Position numbers and translations under genes: made by a program
Shown here: one piece after another, positions 16,008 to 25,488 of the stretch
Numbering within the stretch: the stretch's first letter is position 1
How the letters are laid out: the number at the start of each line of letters is the position of its first letter
IMG/VR virus record: IMGVR_UViG_3300008113_000153
Location: 1 to 44,308 of that record
Strand: one strand, 5' to 3'
Origin: a virus
DNA length: 44,308 nt
The notes under the pieces: model-generated
What the model saw: only the letters and a program-made list of their open reading frames with translations
What the model was told of the DNA's origin: nothing
Databases searched by the model: none

Positions 16008-19000
16008 ATGCCAAATTGGAAAAAAGTCATAGTATCGGGCTCTAATGCTGCCCTAAATTCTTTAAATGTAACAACTAGCATTACAGGCTCTACAGCCCTT
16101 TTTACTTCAATCCCTTCAGGAACAACAGAAACCAATATTGTTGTATTAACAGCAGATGGTGATTTAAGATATAGAAATAATTTAAGTTTACAAGGTGCAC
16201 AAGGTACAACTGGAACCCAAGGAACTACAGGAACTACTGGTGCTCAAGGTACTACTGGTACACAAGGTACAGTAGGAACACAAGGCGCAACTGGAGCTCA
16301 AGGAACCACAGGTGCACAAGGTATAACTGGAACACAAGGTACTACTGGAGCACAAGGAGTAACAGGAACCCAAGGTACAACTGGAACAACTGGTGCACAA
16401 GGTACAACTGGTGCTACTGGTTCACAAGGTACAACTGGTGCTACTGGTTCACAAGGTGCTACTGGTGCTACTGGTTCACAAGGAGCTACTGGAGCACAAG
16501 GATCAACAGGTACACAAGGAGCTGTTGGTACACAAGGAGTTACTGGAACACAAGGTGCTACTGGTTCACAAGGCGCAACTGGAGTACAAGGAACAACAGG
16601 TGCTACTGGAGCTCAAGGTACTACTGGTGCAACAGGATCTCAAGGTGCAACCGGAGCTACTGGTTCACAAGGAGCTACTGGAGCACAAGGAACTACTGGT
16701 ACTCAAGGTGCTGTAGGTTCACAAGGAACTACTGGAGCACAAGGAACTACTGGAGCACAAGGAACAGTTGGTACACAAGGAACAACCGGAAACACTGGAG
16801 CACAAGGAACAACAGGAGCAACAGGATCTCAAGGTGCAACCGGAGCTACTGGTTCTCAAGGTACAACTGGAGCTCAAGGTACAACAGGAACTCAAGGAAC
16901 AGTCGGTACACAAGGTACAACTGGAGCACAAGGAGCTACTGGGTCACAAGGAACCGTCGGTACACAAGGTACAACTGGTGCTACTGGTTCACAAGGAACT
17001 ACCGGAGCACAAGGTATACAAGGTGGTACTGGAGCAACCGGCTCACAAGGTACAACTGGAGCCCAAGGTACCGTTGGTACTACTGGTGCACAAGGAACTA
17101 CTGGAACACAGGGTACACAAGGCGTTACTGGTGCACAAGGAGGAACAGGAGCACAAGGAACTACTGGAACACAGGGTGCAGTTGGTACACAAGGTACAAC
17201 TGGAGCACAAGGAATTACAGGAACACAAGGTACAACTGGTGCACAAGGTACAACAGGAACACAAGGAAATGATGGTTCATTTGGTGGTGCTACGTTTGAT
17301 TACACCTACGATACTTCCACAGCAGCATCAGATCCTGGTACTGGTAAAGTACGATTAAATAACGCAACTGAAAACGTTGCTACTGCGATGTATATTGATT
17401 CTACTACGGATCAAGGTGCAAATATAGATTCATTTTTAAATACAATTAATGCTGTATCATCAGCTATAAAAGGATATGTTAGAATTGCAAATAGAACAGA
17501 TGCAACTCAATTCCTATTATTCCAGATATCAGCATTAACTAATAATACAGGTTGGTGGACATTAACTGTCACTAACCAAGCATTTTCTGCTGCATCACCA
17601 TTTACAAATGCTGAAGACATTATAGTATCTTTTGTAACTACTGGTGATAAAGGTGCACAAGGAACAACAGGTACACAAGGCGTTACTGGTGCACAAGGAA
17701 CAACTGGAACACAAGGTACAGTTGGTACAACAGGTGCTCAAGGTACTACTGGAACACAAGGTACAGTTGGAGCTACCGGATCACAAGGTGCTACTGGAGC
17801 ACAAGGTACAACAGGAACACAAGGAGTTGTTGGTACACAAGGTACAACCGGTGCACAAGGCGCAACAGGTGCACAAGGAACTACTGGTACAACAGGTGCA
17901 CAGGGTGCTACTGGAGCTCAAGGAACTGTAGGTACTACTGGTACACAAGGAACAACTGGAGCTACTGGTTCGCAAGGAGCTACTGGAGCACAAGGAACAA
18001 CTGGGAATACGGGTGCTCAAGGAACTACAGGTACACAAGGAACTGTAGGTGCAACAGGATCTCAAGGTGCAACCGGAACAACAGGTGCACAAGGAGCAAC
18101 AGGTACACAAGGAGCTGTTGGTACCCAAGGTACTACTGGAGCAACAGGAGGAACTGGAGCACAAGGTGCTACTGGAGCACAAGGTACTACTGGTAACACT
18201 GGAGCACAAGGTACAACTGGAACACAAGGAACTGTAGGTGCAACAGGATCTCAAGGTACTACTGGAACTACTGGAGCCCAAGGAACAACAGGTACACAAG
18301 GAGCTGTTGGTGCTACTGGAGGAACAGGTACTCAAGGTGCTACTGGATCTCAAGGAGTAACAGGAATACAAGGAACTACTGGAAATACTGGTGCACAAGG
18401 AACAACTGGAGCACAAGGAACTGTAGGTGCTACTGGTGCACAAGGAACTACTGGAACTACTGGAGCCCAAGGAGCAACAGGTACACAAGGAGCTGTAGGT
18501 ACTCAAGGTGCTACTGGAACGCAGGGTGCAGTTGGTACACAAGGTACTACTGGTGCACAAGGAACTACTGGAACACAAGGCATCCAGGGTATTACAGGTG
18601 CTACTTCTTATGCACTACCCGAAACCGCAGGATCAGCTTCTTGGATCAAACTTGGTACTTGGTCTACATCGCAACAAGGACAATCACTTTACATTCAAAT
18701 TGTAGCTAAAAGTGGTTATAATGCTGATACTACTCAAAACCAAGTTACTGAATTATATTTTAAAACATCTAATGGTTCTAGTAATCAAGGTGGTTTTTAT
18801 GGTGATGGATTAGCCTTTAGAAATACATCATTAGGAACTAACAGTGCGTCTCCTTCTACAATCAGAGTTGTCCAGGTTAGTACTACTTCATATGAAGTCT
18901 ATGGAAACTTCAGTACATATACTGGTTATGGTTCATTATATGCAGTTTTAAACTCACCAAGTACAACTTGGACAAATAGCTCAACAACAGTATCTACTCC

Positions 19001-20237
19001 AACCGGTACTTACATAGATATATCTCCTAGTACCGCAATAGGTCCTCAAGGTATAACTGGAGCACAAGGTACTACTGGAACACAAGGTGCTGTAGGTACT
19101 ACTGGAAATACTGGTGCACAAGGAGCAACAGGTGCACAAGGTACTGTTGGTACAACTGGTACACAAGGAGCAACAGGTGCACAAGGAACTGCTGGTACTA
19201 ATGGTACTCAAGGAACTACTGGAGCACAAGGTATAACTGGAGCACAAGGGGTACAAGGTAGACAAGGTATTACTGGTACAAATGGTACTCAAGGTGCTAC
19301 TGGAGCACAAGGAACAGTAGGTACAACAGGAACTCAAGGAGCAACTGGAGCACAAGGAACAACTGGAGCAACAGGAGGAACAGGTACCCAAGGAGCAACA
19401 GGTGCACAAGGAACAACTGGAGCAACAGGAGCAACAGGTGCACAAGGAACTACTGGAGCAACTGGATCTACCGGAGCACAAGGAACAACTGGAGCCCAAG
19501 GTACAACAGGAACTGGTACCCAAGGAACAACAGGTGCACAAGGTGCAACTGGAGCGGCATCAATTACAAATAATACAGATAATTATGTTCTTACAGCAAC
19601 AGGTGGCTCATCAATTAATGGTGAAGCTAATTTAACATTTGATGGTAGCACTCTTGCATTAGTTGGTAATACTGAATTAAATGGAAATTCAAATTACCTT
19701 AGATGGATGAGTAGTGGAACAACTTTTTATGCTGGTGGTGTTGATATCAGTGCAATAAGTGGTGGCCCAGTCGTTAGACAAGGTGTAAGTTCAGTTAATA
19801 GATACCCAGATTTACAAAACTGGACTGATCAAGTTTATTTTAATGGGTTAATAATTGGCCAAGTTGATGTTTCTGCAGCAGGTGCTGTATCCCCAGGCCA
19901 ACTTTTACATTTAACTACAGGTAATACATGGGAAGCTGCAGATGCAGATACCCAATCTGCAACTAAGTTATTAGGCATATGTGTTGAAAGCGCTGGTGCT
20001 GAAGGTATAACTACTGTTTTATTAAACGGTATATATTCAACAGTATACCATGACCAATTAGGTACAGCAACCTCAGGTACTCCTTTATATGTTTCTACAA
20101 CAAATACTGGATATGTAACTGAAACTGCTCCAACACAAACCGGTGATTTTGTTAGATTAATTGGACATAATATTTTCGACGCATCTGATGCAGTAATTGT
20201 AAGATTTGACCCTGATAATACTTGGATAGCATTATAA
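16008..20237 (+). CDS. Giant collagen-like tail fibre, 1409 aa
   Basis: A 1409-residue fibre. Residues 1-12 carry the WKKVIVSGS module shared with the 14080 gene. Three Gly-X-Y blocks follow at about 63-423, 546-864 and 1012-1184, made mostly of [12 protein letters not shown] and GTV triplets, almost without proline or charge. They are separated by two globular beta domains (about 424-545 and 866-1011). The C-terminal 225 residues contain the [13 protein letters not shown] block and a beta tip (about 1285-1409) with DNTWIAL at the end. Such proteins form trimeric triple-helical shafts in phage fibres. Thr-rich triplets could be O-glycosylated, as known for Bacillus BclA; that is only inference here. 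Confidence 0.85.
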   Translation: MPNWKKVIVSGSNAALNSLNVTTSITGSTALFTSIPSGTTETNIVVLTADGDLRYRNNLSLQGAQGTTGTQGTTGTTGAQGTTGTQGTVGTQGATGAQGTTGAQGITGTQGTTGAQGVTGTQGTTGTTGAQGTTGATGSQGTTGATGSQGATGATGSQGATGAQGSTGTQGAVGTQGVTGTQGATGSQGATGVQGTTGATGAQGTTGATGSQGATGATGSQGATGAQGTTGTQGAVGSQGTTGAQGTTGAQGTVGTQGTTGNTGAQGTTGATGSQGATGATGSQGTTGAQGTTGTQGTVGTQGTTGAQGATGSQGTVGTQGTTGATGSQGTTGAQGIQGGTGATGSQGTTGAQGTVGTTGAQGTTGTQGTQGVTGAQGGTGAQGTTGTQGAVGTQGTTGAQGITGTQGTTGAQGTTGTQGNDGSFGGATFDYTYDTSTAASDPGTGKVRLNNATENVATAMYIDSTTDQGANIDSFLNTINAVSSAIKGYVRIANRTDATQFLLFQISALTNNTGWWTLTVTNQAFSAASPFTNAEDIIVSFVTTGDKGAQGTTGTQGVTGAQGTTGTQGTVGTTGAQGTTGTQGTVGATGSQGATGAQGTTGTQGVVGTQGTTGAQGATGAQGTTGTTGAQGATGAQGTVGTTGTQGTTGATGSQGATGAQGTTGNTGAQGTTGTQGTVGATGSQGATGTTGAQGATGTQGAVGTQGTTGATGGTGAQGATGAQGTTGNTGAQGTTGTQGTVGATGSQGTTGTTGAQGTTGTQGAVGATGGTGTQGATGSQGVTGIQGTTGNTGAQGTTGAQGTVGATGAQGTTGTTGAQGATGTQGAVGTQGATGTQGAVGTQGTTGAQGTTGTQGIQGITGATSYALPETAGSASWIKLGTWSTSQQGQSLYIQIVAKSGYNADTTQNQVTELYFKTSNGSSNQGGFYGDGLAFRNTSLGTNSASPSTIRVVQVSTTSYEVYGNFSTYTGYGSLYAVLNSPSTTWTNSSTTVSTPTGTYIDISPSTAIGPQGITGAQGTTGTQGAVGTTGNTGAQGATGAQGTVGTTGTQGATGAQGTAGTNGTQGTTGAQGITGAQGVQGRQGITGTNGTQGATGAQGTVGTTGTQGATGAQGTTGATGGTGTQGATGAQGTTGATGATGAQGTTGATGSTGAQGTTGAQGTTGTGTQGTTGAQGATGAASITNNTDNYVLTATGGSSINGEANLTFDGSTLALVGNTELNGNSNYLRWMSSGTTFYAGGVDISAISGGPVVRQGVSSVNRYPDLQNWTDQVYFNGLIIGQVDVSAAGAVSPGQLLHLTTGNTWEAADADTQSATKLLGICVESAGAEGITTVLLNGIYSTVYHDQLGTATSGTPLYVSTTNTGYVTETAPTQTGDFVRLIGHNIFDASDAVIVRFDPDNTWIAL
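16194..17277 (+). repeat. Collagen-like Gly-X-Y block 1
   Basis: About 120 in-frame Gly-X-Y triplets, based on [12 protein letters not shown] units. The DNA repeats at 9 and 18 bases with synonymous variation, so replication slippage and assembly errors are possible here. Confidence 0.9.
17643..18600 (+). repeat. Collagen-like Gly-X-Y block 2
   Basis: About 105 in-frame Gly-X-Y triplets in the same style, with recurring [10 protein letters not shown] and GTVGATG sub-units. It ends in [10 protein letters not shown] before the second globular domain. Confidence 0.9.
19041..19558 (+). repeat. Collagen-like Gly-X-Y block 3
   Basis: About 57 triplets. Includes [10 protein letters not shown] units and one positively charged triplet region ([10 protein letters not shown]), rare in the other blocks. 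One GTG step near 19514 breaks the strict triplet register. Confidence 0.88.
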
Positions 20238-20248
20238 TAATATAGATT

Positions 20249-20584
20249 ATGCCTTCAATTAACGGAATAGATTTTAATAACATTAGTTTATTAAACGGAG
20301 TTTCTTGGAGCTCCGTTTCGAACATTGGTGGTGTTCCAGTTACCCATGCCCCAACTTGTACACCTATAGCATTAGGTTACTCAGATGGAAGAAGAGATCC
20401 AATGGAAGCAGCATGTACTAATTTTCCTATTGTTTGGGACCAAGATTCTTCTACTGGAGCATTATATATCCCTGGACAATGTGGTGTTACTTATGCCCCT
20501 ACAGGATTTTATTCAGATGGTACAACAATCTATTTTTATGATGGGGCAAATAGTTTTTTTCCTGTTGGTTCGTGTCCAAGATAA
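20249..20584 (+). CDS. Small Cys-containing virion-like protein, 111 aa
   Basis: A 111-residue protein 11 bases after the giant fibre, probably co-transcribed with it. The N-terminus MPSINGIDFNNISLLNGVSW has the INGxxFxxIS style of short phage fibre modules. A CTPIALGYSDGRRDP segment and four or five cysteines follow, with strand-rich DGTTIYFYDGAN near the end. It might be a fibre tip, chaperone or accessory protein of the collagen-like fibre. A perfect inverted repeat (AAACGGAG/CTCCGTTT) at 20293-20318 lies inside the coding region. Family not recognised. Confidence 0.55.
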   Translation: MPSINGIDFNNISLLNGVSWSSVSNIGGVPVTHAPTCTPIALGYSDGRRDPMEAACTNFPIVWDQDSSTGALYIPGQCGVTYAPTGFYSDGTTIYFYDGANSFFPVGSCPR

Positions 20585-20598
20585 TTTGGATATTTAAA

Positions 20599-20608
20599 AT
20601 ATTTATCA
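20599..20608 (+). promoter_or_regulatory. Candidate late promoter motif (ATATTTATCA)
   Basis: A one-mismatch motif copy 12 bases before ATG 20621, the standard spacing; heads the fusion-enzyme/TPR unit. Confidence 0.5.
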
Positions 20609-20620
20609 TACATTCAACGT

Positions 20621-23152
20621 ATGAATTCAAATTTTGTTAAAAAGGTTTTAAAAAATAATGGTTCTATCCATCCCATTATTATCCCCGCTGATCAAACAAA
20701 TGGAACAGGGTTAATGAATCCCTCTATTTACAATGACAATGGCAAACTTATAATGAATTTACGCCATGTAAATTATACATTATACCATTGTGAAGGAGAA
20801 CAATTATATATCAATCGTTGGGGCCCATTAGCATACCTAAATCCCGAAAATGACCTACATTTACGTACAACAAATTATTTTTGTGAAGTAACTGATGATT
20901 TAGAAGTTAAATCATTTACAAAAATTGATACTTCAAAATTAGATGTACCACCTATTTGGGAATTTGTTGGATTAGAAGATGGACGTTTAGTTCGTTGGAA
21001 CGATAAATTATATATCTGTGGTGTTAGACGAGATACTACCTCACATGGTGAAGGTAGAATGGAGATGTCTGAACTTGAAATAAAAGATGGTAAAGTTCGA
21101 GAAGTAAAACGTAGTCGTATTAAACACCCATATGATCAATCATCTTATTGTGAAAAAAATTGGATGGTTGTCAATGATATGCCTAACCATTTTATGAAAT
21201 GGACTAATCCTACTGAATTAGTAGAGGCAAATCCTGAAACACTTGAATGTTTTCAACGAGTTGTAAAACCCGGAACTGGACAACATCAAGATATGAGAGG
21301 TAGTTCACAAATTATTCCATATAAAGGAAAACGTATTTGTGTTATCCATGAAGTTGATTTATTTAAAAATAAACTTGGACAAAAAGATGGAAAATATACG
21401 CATCGCTTTGTAATCTGGGATAAAGATTGGAACATTGAACACATTTCAGAACCGTTTAGTTTTATGGATGGTGAAGTTGAATTTTGTTGTGGACTAACAG
21501 AACATAAAGATGATTTACTTATTACATTCGGATTTCAGGATAATGCTGCTTATATTTTAAGAATGCCTCAAACATTCTTTGATCAATATATTGAATCAGA
21601 AAAAAAATCACTTGAATTTAATTGGGGAGAAATTGCTGAAAATAAATGGTTTCAAGAAACAGTTACTGAAGAAATTTTTATTCGTGAAGACTATACAGAA
21701 AAATTTCCAATTGAAAAAGATGATATTGTTTTAGATATTGGAGCATCGGTGGGTCCATTTACATTTTCAATTTTAGATAAACAACCAAAACATGTTTATT
21801 GTTTTGAACCAAAGAAAACGCTATTTGATACAATGGTTCAAAATATTGGAAATAATCCCAATGTTACATTAATTAATAAAGGTATAAATAATGTAGATGG
21901 TGAAACCGAATTTAAAGGCTTATATTTTTCAGATGTTGTAGAAACTCATGGTAGAACTGCTATCGCAGATGCTATTACATTTGATACTTTTTTAGAAGAA
22001 TATGAAGTTTCACAAATTGATTTTATGAAAATTGATTGTGAGGGTGGTGAATATGATATTTTTACTACAGAACGTTTACCTTGGATCAAACAAAACGTTA
22101 AAAAGATTGTAGGTGAATGGCATTTAGCTACCCCTGAACTAAAAGAAAAATTCAGAACGTTTAGAGATACTTATTTAAAACAATTCCATACGTTTGATGT
22201 TTATTCATGGGATGGAGTAGATATTAAGTGGGATTTATGGAACGATCATTTTATTGATTACTATAACGAAATTACACTTTATATTGATAATCGTAGATCT
22301 GAGAAAAAAGAATATTGGCGATTAACTTCGTTACCAACCTTAGAGTTTACTACATCAATCCCACCAAAAGGATGTGTAATTGATTGTGCATTTTGTCCTC
22401 AACGAACATTGTTAAATGTTTACAAGGCAGATAAAACAATGACATTTGAAAACTTTAAAAAAGTAATAGATAAATTACCTAAAGAAGTACGTGTAACATT
22501 CTCCGGATTCACTGAACCATGGTTAAATAAACGCTGTACAGATATGCTTATTTATGCTTCACAACAAGGTCATCCTATAGCAGCATTTACTACAGGTGTA
22601 GGTATGACAGTTGAAGATGTAGAACGCATTAAAGATATTAAATTTGATGGTGGAGAAAATGGTGGTTTATGTTTACATATCCCTGACCAGGAACTTATTG
22701 CTAAACATCCAATTACACCTCGCTTAATTGAAGTATTTGAACGTTTTAAAGAACTTGAAAACCATATAGAAAACTTTTACGTTATGTGTATGGGAGAAGT
22801 TCATGAAAGTGTTAAACATTTATGGCCTGAAGTACATGTTCCTACATTTTGGTCTAGAGCAGGTAACCTATTAGGCGAAGCCATCATTAAACCCGAACTA
22901 GAAAAATATAAAGACCGATTCCAGCACATGGATCATGGTGATAAACCTATGACTTGTGGTTGTGTTGAAGATTTATACCATAATGTTGTATTACCTAATG
23001 GAGATGTTTCATTATGTTGTATGGATTACGGTTTAAAACATATTTTAGGAAATATATTTGAACAAGATTATGAAGATGTAATTCCTAGACCACTACAATG
23101 TTTTTCCTTATGTCAAGGATGTGAAAATGCAGTATCACCTGATAAAAAATAA
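20621..23152 (+). CDS. Three-domain fusion: GH130-like propeller + FkbM methyltransferase + radical SAM/SPASM
   Basis: An 843-residue soluble enzyme. Residues 1 to about 330 look like a five-bladed propeller of the GH130/GH43-like type: PSIYNDNGKLIMNLR, GLEDGRLVRWNDKLYICGVR, RGSSQIIPYKGKRICVIHEV and EVEFCCGLTEHKDDLLITFG. Residues about 345-560 are an FkbM-type SAM methyltransferase with DIVLDIGASVGPF near 367 and DFMKIDCEGGEYD near 467. Residues about 575-843 are radical SAM with CVIDCAFC (C-x3-C-x2-C) near 584-591 and a C-terminal Cys-rich SPASM-like part (CGC, LCC, CFSLCQGC). Substrates are unknown; FkbM enzymes usually O-methylate sugars. The surrounding fibre genes suggest glycan or fibre modification. 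The propeller call is the least certain. Confidence 0.75.
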   Translation: MNSNFVKKVLKNNGSIHPIIIPADQTNGTGLMNPSIYNDNGKLIMNLRHVNYTLYHCEGEQLYINRWGPLAYLNPENDLHLRTTNYFCEVTDDLEVKSFTKIDTSKLDVPPIWEFVGLEDGRLVRWNDKLYICGVRRDTTSHGEGRMEMSELEIKDGKVREVKRSRIKHPYDQSSYCEKNWMVVNDMPNHFMKWTNPTELVEANPETLECFQRVVKPGTGQHQDMRGSSQIIPYKGKRICVIHEVDLFKNKLGQKDGKYTHRFVIWDKDWNIEHISEPFSFMDGEVEFCCGLTEHKDDLLITFGFQDNAAYILRMPQTFFDQYIESEKKSLEFNWGEIAENKWFQETVTEEIFIREDYTEKFPIEKDDIVLDIGASVGPFTFSILDKQPKHVYCFEPKKTLFDTMVQNIGNNPNVTLINKGINNVDGETEFKGLYFSDVVETHGRTAIADAITFDTFLEEYEVSQIDFMKIDCEGGEYDIFTTERLPWIKQNVKKIVGEWHLATPELKEKFRTFRDTYLKQFHTFDVYSWDGVDIKWDLWNDHFIDYYNEITLYIDNRRSEKKEYWRLTSLPTLEFTTSIPPKGCVIDCAFCPQRTLLNVYKADKTMTFENFKKVIDKLPKEVRVTFSGFTEPWLNKRCTDMLIYASQQGHPIAAFTTGVGMTVEDVERIKDIKFDGGENGGLCLHIPDQELIAKHPITPRLIEVFERFKELENHIENFYVMCMGEVHESVKHLWPEVHVPTFWSRAGNLLGEAIIKPELEKYKDRFQHMDHGDKPMTCGCVEDLYHNVVLPNGDVSLCCMDYGLKHILGNIFEQDYEDVIPRPLQCFSLCQGCENAVSPDKK

Positions 23153-23154
23153 TT

Positions 23155-23706
23155 ATGACACTACAATATTGGTTACAAAAATATATAAAAGATCCTAAAA
23201 ATCAATCAATTAACTTTAATTTGGGGTGGAGTTATGAACAACAAGGTCAAACAGCATCCGCTGCTGGTTTTTATCTTCGTAGTACTGAATTTGGACATGA
23301 TAAAAATCTTCAATATGAAGCATTAATGCGAATGGCATTATGTTTTGAAAAACAAGGTAATCGTATATTTACTATTAAAGGTATTTTATTACGAGCTATA
23401 TCCATTTTACCTAAACGCCCAGAAGCATATTTTTTACTATGTAGAATATATGAACGAAATAAAGATTGGCAGGAAGGTTATACTATGGCTGTAACATCGC
23501 ACGAATTTGCTACTGATGAACCTAATACAGTAACCGATGTAGAATATCCTGGTAAATTAGGATTTACATTTGAAAAAGCCGTATGTGCATGGTGGATTGG
23601 GTTATGGAATGAATCATTAGATTTATTTAAAGAATTAAAAGATAAAGACTTACCAGAGATATATAAAACAGCTATTAATAGTAATTTGAATAATTTACAA
23701 GCCTGA
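23155..23706 (+). CDS. TPR-like protein, 183 aa
   Basis: A 183-residue all-helical protein starting 2 bases after the fusion enzyme stop, clearly its operon partner. Helical pairs such as NFNLGWSYEQQGQTASAAGF, EALMRMALCFEKQGN and PEAYFLLCRIYERNKDWQEG have tetratricopeptide-repeat spacing (W/L-G-Y-A-x-F positions). TPR proteins are scaffolds for protein-protein contact and are frequent partners of glycosylation enzymes. It likely binds the fusion enzyme or its target; this is inferred from coupling only. Confidence 0.65.
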   Translation: MTLQYWLQKYIKDPKNQSINFNLGWSYEQQGQTASAAGFYLRSTEFGHDKNLQYEALMRMALCFEKQGNRIFTIKGILLRAISILPKRPEAYFLLCRIYERNKDWQEGYTMAVTSHEFATDEPNTVTDVEYPGKLGFTFEKAVCAWWIGLWNESLDLFKELKDKDLPEIYKTAINSNLNNLQA

Positions 23707-23708
23707 CA

Positions 23709-23718
23709 ATATTTATAA
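23709..23718 (+). promoter_or_regulatory. Candidate late promoter motif ATATTTATAA
   Basis: Exact motif 12 bases before ATG 23731, right after the TPR gene stop. Confidence 0.6.
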
Positions 23719-23730
23719 TAAAATATTTAA

Positions 23731-25155
23731 ATGGCAAACACATTACAGAAAATATTTACTCCTACTGTAGATGAGGTAGTACAAAACTATACTATTCAAT
23801 CTTGGCATGTTTCTCAATCAGTAGATGCATTTACTGGAACTGAAGCTTATGATATTACATTATCCGGGTCTTTAGTTGTAACAGGTTCTGTTGCTATCAA
23901 TGGACTATCTAATGTACCTCAAAACAGTGTTTTATTATATGATGATGTTACTGGATTAGTATATTATACTGCATCATCTGCTTTTGCCGTTAATAACTTT
24001 TATACAAGTAGTATTACTCAAAGTATTACAAGCAGTACAGTAAACAATACTATTAACAACAGTACTATTAACCAAACTATTATCAGCAGTAGTGTAAACA
24101 ATGTTGCTCCTTCTGATCAATATGTCCAATATAATAGTGCAAGTGCTTTTGGAGCAAGTATAAGTTTCCAATATGTTTACCCAAGTGAAAGTTTACAGCA
24201 TGGTAGTGGACCATCAGCTCTTGGAAATTATTCCCATGCAGAAGGAAAAGATACCCGTTCAACTGGAGGTGCTTCTCATGCTGAAGGATTCGGTACTTTA
24301 GCTAGTGGTCTTTATTCACATGCTGAAGGATACTTTACAACAGCATCAGCTGAGCTTTCTCATGCTGAGGGATGGCAAACTAAAGCAATAGGTCATCATT
24401 CACATGCTGAAGGAAATGGTGCTAGAGCAACAGAATCTGGTTCACATGCCGAAGGAGCATCAACACAAGCAATAGCAAATGCTTCCCATGCTGAAGGAGG
24501 AGTTACTGTTGCCGCTGGGGGATTTTCACATGCTGAAGGATACCAAACAAGAACATCAGGAATAGCTTCACATGCTGAAGGACATCTTTCAATTGCACTT
24601 GGAAATTATTCTCATGCTGAAGGATATGCTACAACAGCATCAGCAGACTATTCTCATACTAATGGATTAGGAACTACAGCAGGTGGAACTTACCAACACA
24701 TTGCTGGAGCTTATAATTTATCTTCAGCAAATGCTTCGGCATTTATTGTAGGAAATGGAACAAATAATGCTTCAAGATCAAATTTAATATTTGCTTCTGG
24801 CTCTACATTCCAAGTTACTGGATCAGTAGCTCTTACTCAAAACTTAACTGTAGGTGGAGGATATAGACCAAATACCCGCCAAACAGACTCAGCATTAGAC
24901 CCAACACTTTTAGTTACTGATCATGTAGTATTTGTTGCTCCATCTTCACCTGGGGGAATTATTTATCTTCCAGCGTCACCAGTAGCAAATATGCAAATAG
25001 TAATAATGAGAACTGAACTCACACCTTCATTTACTGTTCAGCCATTAGGTGGATTCCTTATAAATGGTCTTTCATCTTATGCATTCCCAAATACAGCGTT
25101 TACTAGAAAAACATTTACTTTCTTTGGAAGTAGATGGTGGGTCGATTCAAATTAA
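23731..25155 (+). CDS. Tail-fibre/adhesin with SHAEG beta-roll repeats (copy 2)
   Basis: A 474-residue fibre related in plan to the 11887 gene. The N-terminal domain (about 1-100) is different (MANTLQKIFTPTVDEVVQNY), then an Asn/Thr/Ser-rich stalk (TINNSTINQTIISSSVNN) that could form a trimeric beta-helix. Eleven 14-residue SHAEG repeats follow at residues 166-312, then FIVGNGTNNASRSN and a C-terminal beta domain of about 110 residues ending WWVDSN. Different N-termini with similar repeat heads suggest attachment to different virion sites. Likely a receptor-binding fibre; trimerisation is inferred from the YadA-like repeat. Confidence 0.73.
   Translation: MANTLQKIFTPTVDEVVQNYTIQSWHVSQSVDAFTGTEAYDITLSGSLVVTGSVAINGLSNVPQNSVLLYDDVTGLVYYTASSAFAVNNFYTSSITQSITSSTVNNTINNSTINQTIISSSVNNVAPSDQYVQYNSASAFGASISFQYVYPSESLQHGSGPSALGNYSHAEGKDTRSTGGASHAEGFGTLASGLYSHAEGYFTTASAELSHAEGWQTKAIGHHSHAEGNGARATESGSHAEGASTQAIANASHAEGGVTVAAGGFSHAEGYQTRTSGIASHAEGHLSIALGNYSHAEGYATTASADYSHTNGLGTTAGGTYQHIAGAYNLSSANASAFIVGNGTNNASRSNLIFASGSTFQVTGSVALTQNLTVGGGYRPNTRQTDSALDPTLLVTDHVVFVAPSSPGGIIYLPASPVANMQIVIMRTELTPSFTVQPLGGFLINGLSSYAFPNTAFTRKTFTFFGSRWWVDSN
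24226..24666 (+). repeat. SHAEG 14-residue repeat array, 11 copies
   Basis: In-frame 42-base units with SHAEG or, in the last copy, SHTNG. Units are about as different from each other as from those at 12790-13524. Confidence 0.85.
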
Positions 25156-25182
25156 TTTGTAATTTATTAAACTATATAATAC

Positions 25183-25446
25183 ATGTCAATCGTTTCAGAA
25201 AAAAAGTTCTTAACAGAAGAAGAATTAACAACATTAAAAGAAATTCAATCAAATACCCGTGCTCTTATTTCTGAGTTAGGTGAAATTGAATTAATTAAAA
25301 TTCAAGTAGAAAATCGCCACAATAATGCAAAACAATTTTTAAACGACTTATCTGCTAAAGAAAAAGAATTTACTGATTCTATGCTTACTAAATATGGACG
25401 AGTTAATATCAACCCAGAAGACGGTGAAATTACCTTGATTAATTAA
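25183..25446 (+). CDS. Small coiled-coil protein, 87 aa
   Basis: An 87-residue charged helical protein, with heptad-like LTEEELTTLKEIQSNTRALI and IQVENRHNNAKQFLNDLSAK, ending YGRVNINPEDGEITLIN. Short coiled-coil proteins with this acidic C-terminus are, as I recall, frequent in T4-like phages, without assigned function. It lies between the second SHAEG fibre and the sheath genes, and no separate motif copy precedes it, so it is probably read with the fibre gene. Confidence 0.6.
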   Translation: MSIVSEKKFLTEEELTTLKEIQSNTRALISELGEIELIKIQVENRHNNAKQFLNDLSAKEKEFTDSMLTKYGRVNINPEDGEITLIN

Positions 25447-25464
25447 TCTGGGTTGAAATACACC

Positions 25465-25474
25465 ATATTTATAA
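25465..25474 (+). promoter_or_regulatory. Candidate late promoter motif ATATTTATAA
   Basis: Exact motif followed by TAAAAT, 14 bases before the first sheath gene. Confidence 0.62.
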
Positions 25475-25488
25475 TAAAATAATTTATA

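Noticed and set aside
16188-19541. Long minus-strand and alternate-frame ORFs with Cys/Ser/Leu-rich or Lys/His/Gln-rich translations
   Set aside because: They are shadows of the collagen-like Gly-X-Y repeats read in other frames; the repeat removes stop codons. They have no plausible starts and lie wholly within a well-supported gene.
16194-19558. Regular DNA repeats that could suggest a CRISPR array or satellite
   Set aside because: There is no conserved repeat/unique spacer alternation; the periodicity is 9/18 bases, in frame and explained by Gly-X-Y coding.
20293-20318. Inverted repeat AAACGGAG/CTCCGTTT as a terminator
   Set aside because: It lies inside the 111-residue coding region, has a 10-base loop and no T-tract.
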